DNA of 64,000 nt. Origin: Bombyx mori. Taxonomy: Eukaryota; Arthropoda; Insecta; Lepidoptera; Bombycidae. The notes beneath the pieces were generated by a model. The model had not been told where the DNA came from and did not search any database. It was given only the letters and a program-made list of their open reading frames with translations. Positions 32,030-40,642 of this stretch are shown one piece after another. The translations under genes were made by a program, and so were the position numbers. Where the stretch lies: positions 2,988,501-3,052,500 of the forward strand of contig NC_085130.1 in NCBI RefSeq assembly GCF_030269925.1, in the 5' to 3' direction. The first letter of the stretch is position 1. Each line of letters opens with the position of its first letter.

Positions 32030-35000
32030 AAGAGAGCATACTTTGCACACCAAAACACAATTAAAATTAGAAAACAGTCAACAAGCATATACGTTTGCAC
32101 AATCGCGTTCTTATCACGATCAAAAGCGATCTCTTCCAGACATCTGTTTCATTTACAGTAATTCTGCTAGTGCAGAGCTTATTGTCTGAGTTTATTTTTA
32201 TTAATTAACTGGTGGTAGGACCTCTTGTGAGTCCGCACGGGTAGGTACCACCACCCTGCCTATTTCTGCCGTGAAGCAGTAATGCGTTTCGGTTTGAAGG
32301 GCCGGGCAGCCGTTGTAACTGAGACCTTAGAACTTATATCTCAAGGTGTGTGGCGCATTTACGTTGTAGATGTTTATGGGCTCCGGTAACCGCTTAACAC
32401 CAGGTGGGCTGTGAGCTCGTCCACACATCTAAGCAATAAAAAAAAACCCAGCTCAACAACAGATGCCCATGTCATCGACAGTGCCCAAAACAGGCTTGCC
32501 CACTCGACGACAAAGTCAAATTTCAACACACGAGGCGCAGACACATTTAGGTTAGCGAGAACGTGCTCAATCTCGAACTCGCTACCCCGTAATTACTAGA
32601 CGCGCGATATCGCCATGCCGACAGTTAAATATTACGCGTGGTTTAAACGTAATGAAATAGTCCTAGTATAATATTGGGTATTCCGTACGCAGCCTTTGCC
32701 GAAAACGAAAACAATATATTTTAATAAATTTTATTTAAAAATATGTAGTGTAAGAAAAAATGATTTTATTGTAAAAAAAGCGTGGGGTGCTTGTCAGGAT
32801 AATATTATCAAAATAACCCTTCTACTCATATCTGTTCATAAAATATTTATAACTACTGATACCATGCACCCCACGCTATTTTTTTACAATAAAATCATTT
32901 TTTATTACACTATTTTTAATTCAAATTTTCTATTTTTTAGTTGGATTTTCTATAAAAGCGTATGTTGTTAGTTTTTTAAACTATTATTTATTTTTCATTT
33001 TTTAGTTGAATTTAAAAATTTTCAATATTTTTTAAATATTGAATTGTCATCGGTCCTTAAGAAGTATACCAAATTTCGAGTTAATCCGATGTTTTGAAGA
33101 GGGTCAAAATCATGTTTAAAGACTCCGTTATAACTACTCCATACTACTACTCTGACTCCATACTAACATAATTAATTATATACGTCTGAAGCTAATAAAA
33201 GCGTATTAAAAACAGACGGTGTTGCAAGTAATTCATGACACACAAAAAAAAGCAATGGATATTTAACGACACGCAATGTAATACAATCAAGAATACGCTG
33301 ACACGCGGGGTCTAAGATCTAGAGGGAACGGGTCGGTCATCAGAGAAAGGTTTTCAGTTTAAATGAAGTGTTCAGTTTCTGCAGGACAAATAAGTATCTA
33401 CAGTCGGTATCGCTGCGCCATTTTGAGAAGGCGGCACGACATGAGAACCCTCGTGTCCGCTGGAAACTACATACCCGACCCAGTGGACCGAATGGTAAAC
33501 CGTCGACGTCGCCCAAAGCACGTCATTCGGATCCTCCTGATCCATTAACGGTGCTTTTAGGCCACAAGCACCGGCCACCGTCCTCGTCGAACCCGTCGCT
33601 TGCGACGAAGGACTCGACGAGCGAATTAACCCACAGACACAGCCCACTGAGTTTCTCGCCGGATCTTCTCAGTGGGTTGCGTTTCCGATCCGGTGGTAGT
33701 TTCTGCGAAGCACTGCTCTTGCTAGGGTCAGTGATAGCAACTCTCCGGTTTGAGCCCCGTAAGCTCACCTACAAACGTTAGGGCGAAGCTGAAATAGACT
33801 CTCAAGGCTATCAGCATAGGTAGGGGAAAAAAAAGAGCAGGACAAATGTTTACGCACAGCTTAGTTAGGAATCGGTTCAAACTTTCGCGGCTGTCTACAT
33901 CACAAACTATTATTTAACGGGTTCTTATTACATTTAAGGAGCTCCCTATATTTTTTCCTGTTAGTATATATTGTCAGGGAGAGTCGTAGAGTCGAGACTG
34001 GTAATACTAAAAAAAAGACGGTCGAGAAAGAGGGTAGAAAGATTTGTCTGCTTCTAACATCCTATCCCCAGTCTTCAGTCTACCCGTGATCATGGGCACT
34101 TGCAACACGTCGACATATCCAGAACTTATTAAATAAAAAAATCATGGTAAAAACCCGTTAAATAATAGTGTGTGATTAAATATCGTTTCAATAACTGGCT
34201 TCAGGAACACTCCGCTTACACCGTATATGTATATTTTATGATAAATTTATTTGAATGCGTTCAAGCGTTATCGACCTCTTAAACTAAATTCTGATTAAAT
34301 TATCTGCTTAAGAATTAAAGATAATACACACATATTATGTTTTTTAAAAGAGTTCTTATTAGCCGTATCCGCGTAACGTAATCTTTCGACCTGAGTTTCA
34401 TTAACATTAATAATTTGAAAATTTGCACACGTATAAAGGACCGTTGAATAAAATTATTATTTATGTCCGATCTCCTAACCAGCAGATAATACGTATAAAG
34501 AAGTCATTTAATATTTTAGTTACTGTTGTTATTAAAGCGATCTTTCATATTTTTTAAATGGAAAACAACGATTTCATTATCTTTTTAATTTAATAAACAC
34601 CCTTTATGTTTAAAACGTTTGTTCGGTGTCCCGTTGCCTATTTAATCAGAAAACTCGAATTTATTCTTTGAATCTATGGAGGGTAGAGGTAAGCAATGGC
34701 GGATCCATGGGGAGGGTCACGGGGGTCATAACCACCCCCTGGGCTGGGTCCAGGACTTAGGTGGACCACTAATTGAATATAATGATTTTATTTATATATT
34801 TTGTCACCATACAGATTTTATGTAACTACATACCTTCAATATTTAATTAATTTAATATAATATAATAACTTTGTATAATGGCAAACGTTTGGGAACGAAC
34901 GCATCTAAATTTGACTATGTGACCCCCTCCTGGCGCCAAAGCTGGATCCGCCCTTGGAGGTAAGGAGAACCGTCTCATATGGGAAAAGCTTGGAAAAGTG

Positions 35001-38000
35001 TCCCACTTTCAGTACTAAATAACAGTTCAAAAATCCTCCAGAATAGCGTTAGCATAGGCACAGGGTATGTTAGGAATTGAGCAGTTGTTAAGTGATTGAA
35101 GTATGCTGAGTTAGGAAAGGGGACGGCCCATTTCAGGCCCAAAGCGGACAATAGATTAGAGAAAAAATACTTAGTGCATTAATTTTGTCATAAATAAATA
35201 TGCATTTACTTTCTTCCAAATAAGCGCCACTACAGTTTACAATAAGTAGTTTTAAAAAAGTAACTCAGTTGAAAAAAAACAAGAATTTTATTTTTGCGGG
35301 AAAAATATTGCCAGCTTCAAAACCTTTTACGTATTAAGTAAATATTTTGAGTATATAAATAAAACATATAAATAAATCATTTTAGGTATTATCATTAATC
35401 AATCGATTTTAATGAATTTTATGCACATAAAATAACATCGAAGACATACCCATTGGACTTTAACTTGTAACTATACTTGAGACCTTACAACTTATATCTC
35501 AAGGTGGGTGGCGCATTTACGTTGTAGATGTATGTAGGCTCGAGTAACCACTTAGCAACACCAGGGCGGCTGTGAGCTCGTCCACCCATCTAAGCAATAA
35601 AAAAAACTTTACTAGTATTGTTATATAAATATGTACAATTAAAACAAAAACATAAAAAATAATGTGTACTCGTAAAAAAAATTTAATATATAATTCAATT
35701 ATCGGTTATTTAAAAAAATTATCGATATATGAATTTCATGTAATTATTTTTCTTTATACTGACAACACTGAATTTAATCTGACTGACTGACACTTCGCTT
35801 GCTGCTTGTGGTGTTGTGCTTGCGTACAAAATAGATGTGTTTTGATTTTTCTTCGATTTATTTTACTTTTATCAATAACGTTTCATACTACGACTAAAAA
35901 CATTGTGTGAATTGTGGTTTTACCCTGACCGAGATTTAAAACCGTGTATATGCTCTCCTTTGCTATTTTTAGATGATACTAATTGTGTATGAAGATGAAG
36001 AAAATATAGATATTTAAAGAATTAAGTGTGTTTTTTATACCCTATTGGATAAAAATACATTAGGAACATCTTAAACATTAAGAAAAGAAAAGTTCTTGAA
36101 GTATCTCACAATCCGACACTTATTTATGTAGAAAATTAACCTCAAAACGAGTTTTTATTTTTATTATATTTTTTATAATAGTGGCGTCAATTTCAATATA
36201 TTTTTTAGATATCCAATACATTTAAGAATTTGAATCAGTACATTTTTATAGTAATATTTGATGTCCACCTTGGGCCTAGCACACTATGGAGAGTGGGCAT
36301 TCCCCTTTAATATATTTAATGACTAGAGTAATTAGTGAGTGTATTATACAAGACCTCACACGTTTACGTAGTCCAAACTAATATCGTCAATATAACCTAA
36401 AATTATTGCTGTGGTAAAACGTGGAGACATCGATTGCATTTTCTTATCAGCTTTAAATAAAATACTTTTTGTGATTTTGTAGTGCTTACAGTTCTTTCAT
36501 CCTTTTTTTATTTCTCTATCTTATTCTAATAACTTTCAGCGCCTTTTTTTAAATTTAGCCAGTTGCTACTGTAGCGCCACCCTTATTTAGCAGATTTTAA
36601 CGGACACTATTCACACACAGAGACGGTTCTCCTTACCTCTACCCTCCATGTTTGAATCGATCAAAATGCAATCATCAAACTGAGATAATTAAAATCCATT
36701 ACATTTAGAATGACGCGTACAGAAACAAGTGTAGATTACGATTATCTATTTGTAAAGGACAACAGACTAATTGATAAGAGTGATTTTATTTTTTGATGAA
36801 TTAAATAATCAATGTTGTTATAACAATGTATACATTAATATTATCGTACTTCGGAAATCTGAGTAGCGATTTTGATTACACTTGTGGACCAGCAAATAAT
36901 ATGTCACCGTCAGAATTAGATGCGAATTAGACGCGACATTCTCACGACGAGCTCACAGCCCACCTGGTGTTAAGTGGTTACTGGAGCCCATAGACATCTA
37001 CAACGTAAATGCGCCACCCATCTTGAGATATAAGTTCTAAGGTCTCAAGTACACGGCTGCCCCACCCTTCAAACCGAAACGCATTACTGCTTCACGGCAG
37101 AAATAGGCAGGTGGTACCTACCCGTGCGGACTCTCAAGAGGTCCTACCACCATCGAGACAGATGATGTCTAAAGTCTCAGTGTTTATAGTACAAACGCTG
37201 CTCTACCCTACAAAACGCATTACTGCTTACGCCCGAAATAGGAAAACTTATAAAACGTTCTACCACCACCAGTAAAAATAACCATTCAGTCAATTTCTTT
37301 GAAGACCCGATATCTCAAATTGGCTGATGGCTATCACGTTATAATGTCTATTACATTCCACTAACCATGGGAAGGTGGACTCATTTACGCAACTAAACAT
37401 AGAGTACCACACAGAGAGTATTCATTCTTAGTTAATGCCTGTTATGTCTAAGGTGAAGTGGAGGTGGAGACAACTTGCGAAGGCCCTATGTACCAGACGG
37501 ATACCCATCAACAACAACTACAAAAACATGTCTAAGATTCAAGTCGTCCTAATGATCGCCAGATCGCTACATACGTTACATGATGGCTCTTGGAGATGAA
37601 GAAAACATACTGTTTTATGCCCGACAGCAGATCTTTCAATGTGATAAACTCAATCAAACTGACATAGTTATTCACAACCCCCCCTCGTTTAATGGATCCG
37701 ATGGGACATAAGAATACCCTAAATACAACTTTTATATCTTTCTAACCAGAACATAAGATAATTTTGCAGAAGATATAGACAGCTGGGACCTACTTCAAGT
37801 TAGATACAAATGTAATCGGAAATCGAAATCGCAACGTCTGTACTCTTGTCAATAAATTTATAGCATACACATTCATATAACAGATATAAATTAGAATATG
37901 CGTAATTCAGACCAATAATAATGAATCTAGCACAAACTAATCAATCATAAACTATCACGTTATCTCGATTATTGGACTCAACCGGTACAAGAAGATTGTT

Positions 38001-39816
38001 TGTTATTTAGTATTTATCATGAAATAGTACTTGTTATGGCGAATATGCATTTAAATCCAAATTAGATTACTTTTTGACGAAGCATGATGCTGATAGCTCT
38101 CTTTCTATAATCTGACGAAGCGTGTTGCGGATAATAATATGTTTAAAAAAAGTGTTATTTCATTACTGCGAAAAATAAAAATTAGATTAGATGTTCATGA
38201 GTGACATTGACAAATCTCCAACAGTTGCTCATCCCTTTTCAAAGGGAATATAAATTGCATAATATAGCATTGACCTATATTAAATATGACTTTTGTTGCT
38301 GTGGACTGGACTGTATTATCACTTTTTTTTTTCCTACCCAAGCTGATAACCTTGAGAGGCTGTTTCAGCGTAACCTCCACTAGTAGGTAAGCTCACGGGG
38401 CTCAAACCTAACGACGTTGCTAACACGAATCCTAGCAAGAGCAGTGCTTCGCAGAATCTAGCACCGGATCGTAAACGCGACCCACTGAGAAGATCCGGCG
38501 AGAAACTCAGTGGGCTACGTGTTTTCACAGATCTAACATCAAACATCTGGTGGATTTTTCACTAATGACCTTTTCTTTAACTGATATATTTATTAATTCA
38601 ATGTGTACGTAAAATAATAAATTAATAGGGAGACACCATCTGCAAATTTGATATTGAGAACCTGCCCGATGTAAGCTGCACTAATTATCTATTAGTTCAA
38701 AAACTAAATTGTAATGAAGAACTAATGGAATCTAATCGAAATGCTACATCACATTCGTTTCACAAACTTGAATACTATAGTGTATTCTTATAGAATTTTG
38801 TTGTTTTCAATATAAGAATGAATTAAACGGTGACAGTTTATGACGTTTGTTTTTAATAATTTTGAAAAAAAAAATAGGAGTAATGTTTCCTTAATATGGT
38901 AAAAATCGACAAGAACAGAAGTTTATAATCAGAATATCATTTAAACTGAAGATTGCTTTACATGGAGTGCTACGAGCCTGCATAAACATTCTTTAGAATT
39001 GTTCCTGCATTGCAATGAAGTCAGTAACTATATTTATATGTCTTGCTCAAAATAAATTTCCTTAGCTCCCTAAAGTGAGAAATCTTTGTAATGTAAGTAG
39101 TCACATTCTGAGGTAGATAACTTAGTGTCTTAAGAGTTCAGGGATCTTTTATTCACTTTCATAATAGAATAATTCAAGATGATTTATTAAGTAAATTTCA
39201 CATCAAGCCCCTCAAAATCCAATGCAATTGCATTTAAGTGATTATCTTCCAACTGCAGGCTGCTTAATTTAAGCAGTAATACACACAATTTCCACATACA
39301 TATACACAATAGTTATGTGTCATTAGAAAAAAAAAACTTTATCTTCCATGATATAATCTAAAGAGCACCCAGACTATAAAACATAATAAATAATCATTAC
39401 ATAAACATTTTCATGGCTTAGTCCCTATTTGTACTAATAGCACATTTGTTTGCTCATTAATTGGCCCAAAAGAATTGCATAGAACAAATACGTTTTGTTA
39501 AAATAGTAAAGAAAATGTTGTACAGTCTGTGTTGACTTAAAGACAGACTGCTATGAAATTATAGATATTTTATAAAATTATAATTGAAAAGGATATAAAT
39601 TATGATGGGGACTGCCTGTGCTACTTTCCCCACCTCCTCATCCGTCTGCATTATCTTCTTGATACGTCCCTACAAACAAACAATGTCATGATTTCACTAA
39701 TCTCAGACTTTTATACATGAAAACAACACATATTTTAAGGTTTTTGAACATTTTTTAAGAACTTTTGAACTTACTGGTGGAAATCTAGCATTGTATTTTC
39801 TCTTCTTCAACGGCAT
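25541..39816 (-). CDS. NC2alpha: NC2-alpha / DRAP1 (Dr1-associated corepressor), 342 aa, five coding exons
   Basis: NC2-alpha pairs with NC2-beta/Dr1 through an H2A-like histone fold. The dimer clamps TBP on DNA, blocking TFIIA/TFIIB at TATA promoters and favouring other core promoters. Exons in transcript order are 39816-39775, 39669-39597, 27778-27636, 26916-26840 and 26234-25541. All phases join to one 1029-base frame. The start [14 protein letters not shown], then [46 protein letters not shown] and FDFLKDL are the family signature (histone fold about residues 10-86). The tail is Ser/Pro/Thr-rich, includes [11 protein letters not shown], and ends IDEDYDT like the acidic DYD-type C-terminus of the human protein. 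Human DRAP1 is shorter (about 205 aa); insect proteins carry longer tails. Intron 2 looks U12-type AT-AC. The others are GT-AG. The start codon faces that of SNW1 across 809 bp. Confidence 0.92.
26284..26542 (+). repeat. Interspersed repeat (ctacagtgg...gctagtaat family), copy 2
   Basis: Lies in NC2-alpha intron 4. It is the longest of the three copies here and includes the block cccacttgagggggcgttaatg, with minor changes. Confidence 0.7.
26840..26916 (-). CDS. NC2alpha: NC2-alpha exon 4
   Basis: A 77-base exon encoding [20 protein letters not shown] and a few more residues. Acceptor tttatag at 26917-26923, donor gttagt from 26839. Phase 0 in, phase 2 out, which matches exon 5. Confidence 0.88.
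27106..27221 (+). repeat. Short LINE-tail repeat
   Basis: Lies in NC2-alpha intron 3. Same family as 13983-14091; it ends in gggcaataaaaaaaaa. Confidence 0.8.
27288..27490 (+). repeat. Bm1-type SINE, 5'-truncated
   Basis: Lies in NC2-alpha intron 3, directly after the short LINE tail and about 65 bp of other sequence. From ccaccgccctgcg to aagcaataaaaaaaa. Confidence 0.85.
27636..27778 (-). CDS. NC2alpha: NC2-alpha exon 3 (second half of histone fold)
   Basis: Encodes [20 protein letters not shown], then [15 protein letters not shown] and FDFLKDL. Donor gtgagt from 27635. The 5' boundary is an AC dinucleotide (27779-27780), not AG. Only this boundary gives the family sequence PIII-SRTLEL in frame. 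Confidence 0.92.
27850..28111 (-). repeat. BMC1-like LINE 3' end
   Basis: Minus-strand copy starting only about 40 bp from the U12 branch site on the intron side. It extends into the cgtcgcaagcgacgggttcg palindromic block. Confidence 0.85.
28112..28287 (+). mobile_element. Decayed LINE C-terminal fragment
   Basis: Reads [15 protein letters not shown] on the plus strand, then a stop and frameshifts, then a cgcaccgaccccaagtga-type end. Related to the fragment at 16341-16640. Confidence 0.55.
28288..28420 (+). repeat. Bm1-type SINE, 5'-truncated
   Basis: actgagaccttagaattcat to aagcaataaaa. Last 130 bases of the family only. Confidence 0.8.
28421..29659. other. AT-rich intronic sequence
   Basis: No exon or recognised repeat. 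A run of thirteen G follows at 29342-29354. Confidence 0.35.
29660..29965 (-). mobile_element. LINE C-terminal RT fragment (WRRTVESEM type)
   Basis: The minus strand reads [34 protein letters not shown] and [20 protein letters not shown], the conserved tail of an endonuclease-RT LINE, with a short disrupted stretch between blocks. A related end is at 37432-37520. Confidence 0.75.
30000..30263 (-). repeat. GC-rich segment, probably another LINE fragment
   Basis: Base composition is much richer in GC than the flanks (ggcggagatcgggcgtcgg, ggggggcggcccctgcccg). An 86-codon frame has no recognised domain. Its position next to a LINE end suggests retroelement origin. Confidence 0.35.
30494..30930 (-). 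repeat. BMC1-like LINE 3' end interrupted by a SINE
   Basis: The left piece runs 30494-30556 (ending gtaggtgagc) and the right piece 30797-30930 (starting ggagctcacgcggctcaaac). Joined, they restore the usual order of this LINE end. Confidence 0.8.
30557..30796 (-). repeat. Bm1-type SINE inserted in a LINE
   Basis: Minus-strand copy with a 22-base poly-T at its start. The body runs to gtgcggact at 30786. The gagc at the break is present on both sides, a possible short duplication. Confidence 0.85.
31066..31323 (-). repeat. BMC1-like LINE 3' end
   Basis: Poly-T start, gagagccttgagaggctatt to cgtcgcaagcgacgggttcg. 140 bp from the previous copy and in the same orientation. Confidence 0.85.
31324..31880. 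other. AT-rich intronic sequence with short irregular repeats
   Basis: Three imperfect copies of taccagtaattag lie within 31650-31720. No exon seen. Confidence 0.4.
31881..32037. repeat. (GA)n microsatellite with periodic AAA interruptions
   Basis: About 155 bases of gagaga broken at near-regular spacing by aaag and ggga. The long frames in three phases are products of the repeat. Confidence 0.95.
32208..32446 (+). repeat. Bm1-type SINE
   Basis: Complete plus-strand body with a poly-A tail (aataaaaaaaaa). Confidence 0.87.
32700..32990. mobile_element. Palindromic element, arms of about 45 bp or more
   Basis: aatgattttattgtaaaaaa with gcgtggggtgc (about 32758-32791) is mirrored by gcaccccacgc with ttttttacaataaaatcatt (about 32866-32900). 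Outside the core, both arms continue into A/T-rich relatives, and the right arm recurs at 47645-47780. Confidence 0.7.
32991..33507. other. AT-rich intronic sequence
   Basis: No exon or recognised repeat. Confidence 0.35.
33508..33834 (+). repeat. BMC1-like LINE 3' end, long copy
   Basis: Plus-strand copy from gtcgcccaaagcacgtcatt through tcgcttgcgacgaagg and ctcagtgggttgcgtttcc to a poly-A tail. One of the longest copies here. Confidence 0.87.
33835..34675. other. AT-rich intronic sequence
   Basis: No exon or recognised repeat. Confidence 0.35.
34694..34956. mobile_element. hAT-like non-autonomous element, copy B, with 8-bp TSD
   Basis: Begins caatggcggatcc and ends ggatccgcccttg, imperfect terminal inverted repeats. 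It is flanked on both sides by gaggtaag (34686-34693 and 34957-34964), an exact 8-bp duplication typical of hAT. It has inserted into the left terminal repeat of the 2-kb element. Confidence 0.85.
35464..35606 (+). repeat. Bm1-type SINE, 5'-truncated
   Basis: ttgtaactatacttgagacc to aagcaataaaaaaaac. Confidence 0.8.
36946..37152 (-). repeat. Bm1-type SINE
   Basis: Minus-strand body, gacgagctcacagcccacc to ctaccaccat. Confidence 0.85.
37168..37275 (-). repeat. Diverged SINE remnant
   Basis: Blocks gtctaaagtctcagtg, acaaaacgcattactgctta and ctaccaccaccagta follow the family order. Adjacent to a younger copy. Confidence 0.55.
37432..37520 (+). mobile_element. LINE 3' fragment
   Basis: Reads [15 protein letters not shown] on the plus strand, the same conserved tail motif as the minus-strand fragment at 29660-29965. 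Confidence 0.5.
37521..38319. other. AT-rich intronic sequence
   Basis: No exon or recognised repeat. Confidence 0.35.
38320..38517 (-). repeat. BMC1-like LINE 3' end
   Basis: Poly-T start, ctgataaccttgagaggctg to gagaagatccggcgagaaac. Confidence 0.85.
38518..39586. other. AT-rich 5' part of the U12-type intron
   Basis: No exon or recognised repeat between the last LINE copy and the donor site. Confidence 0.4.
39597..39669 (-). CDS. NC2alpha: NC2-alpha exon 2 (first half of histone fold)
   Basis: Encodes [20 protein letters not shown] and PIII. Acceptor tttgtag at 39670-39676. It ends in phase 1 at a T, followed directly by the U12-type donor ATATCCTTTT (39596-39587). Confidence 0.93.
39775..39816 (-). 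CDS. NC2alpha: NC2-alpha exon 1 (start codon)
   Basis: ATG at 39816-39814, in the context caaaATGC. It encodes [14 protein letters not shown], nearly the same as the human start. Donor gtaagt from 39774; intron 1 is 105 bases. Confidence 0.92.
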
Positions 39817-40625
39817 TTTGTATGTACGTTCACTATAACACCAATTAAACAGGAAAAATAGTTAAATTTGTCTATAGAACTATTACTTCTCGCGCATTTT
39901 TGAGGTTATAAAAGGGAGACGTTCGCAGCCTACTTCATTTATATACGAATTTGACAGTTCGTCTCCACCTCTTTTTGTGACCATTTTGAAACATTGAAAT
40001 TTTGAACATTAAAATTCATTGCTATGGCGATAATGATAATATTTTTTTCATTTTAAACTCTAAAGACAGTCCGAAAACATATATTTCGAAAAGAATGATG
40101 ACTTGTGATTGTGAATAATTTTGTTTCAGTCAAGTTAAAAAAATCGTTCAGAAATATCATTTTAAAAACAGCATCGAGAACTATGAATTTTTATTGCGAA
40201 TTCCTTCAGGATTGATAACAAAAAAACCGTTCAATGATCAACAACAATGGTACTATTTAATGTATAGGCGAAATTAAATAACAAAAGTTGGTTCGGATGT
40301 CTACCTTGCTGACAGTGTACCTTGATTTACATAATACGTCTTGTGTTATTTGAAAAGACCCCCTCAGCATTAGTTTACAATCTCTGCGGAAGAAAAAATC
40401 AAACTCAAATTGTCTTTCATTCATTTTATCACAAAATTAGATTACATAAAAACAATTCCATTCCATTTTTCAGACATACGACTTTATAACAAAAGATCAG
40501 ATTGAAGGATAGTTCTCTTTACTATCCATTGGACGAATCGTACAGAGAAATAAATCAAATGTCAAAATAAATGAACAATGTCAAATTAGTGAAATGTCTA
40601 CGGTATTTCAGATTCAGACATAAAA
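39817..40625. promoter_or_regulatory. Divergent promoter interval between NC2-alpha and SNW1
   Basis: 809 bases separate the two start codons. The interval lacks the repeats that fill the surroundings, and it must hold both 5'UTRs and both promoters. A tataaaag at 39907-39914 is the only TATA-like string noted; it is not tied to a known start site. Confidence 0.6.
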
Positions 40626-40642
40626 ATGGCGTCGTTGTCGAG
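40626..40642 (+). CDS. SNW1: SNW1 exon 1 (start codon)
   Basis: ATGGCGTCGTTGTCGAG in the strong context aaaATGG, followed by donor gtgtgt. It encodes MASLS plus two bases of Ser6. Too short to stand out alone, but the join to exon 2 restores the family N-terminus. Confidence 0.88.

Larger units (their letters stand above)
34676..36649. mobile_element. TIR element of about 2 kb (ATGGAGGGTAGAGG ends)
   Basis: Once the hAT insertion is removed, the left end (atggagggtagaggtaagg then agaaccgtctc) is identical over 30 bases to the reverse complement of the right end (36620-36649). Subterminal agtgtcc blocks also match. No transposase frame is seen inside, so it is non-autonomous. A SINE lies within (35464-35606). 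Confidence 0.7.
27779..39596 (-). other. U12-type AT-AC intron of NC2-alpha, 11.8 kb
   Basis: On the minus strand the intron opens ATATCCTTTT (39596-39587), the consensus minor-spliceosome AT-AC donor. Near its end it carries TTCCTTAAC (27808-27800), an exact match to the U12 branch-site consensus, and it closes in AC (27780-27779). The distance from branch adenosine to splice site is about 22 bases, longer than the usual 10-15. The frame and protein alignment fix both ends. Inside lie at least four SINEs, five BMC1-like LINE ends, an hAT element and a TIR element. Confidence 0.9.

Noticed and set aside
31746..32161. Several long frames on both strands with Arg-Glu or Ser-Leu repeats
   Set aside because: They are translations of the (GA)n microsatellite at 31881-32037, not genes.
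33363..33781. Overlapping frames of 61-137 codons on both strands
   Set aside because: They overlap the BMC1-like LINE 3' end at 33508-33834, whose GC-rich non-coding sequence is open in several frames.
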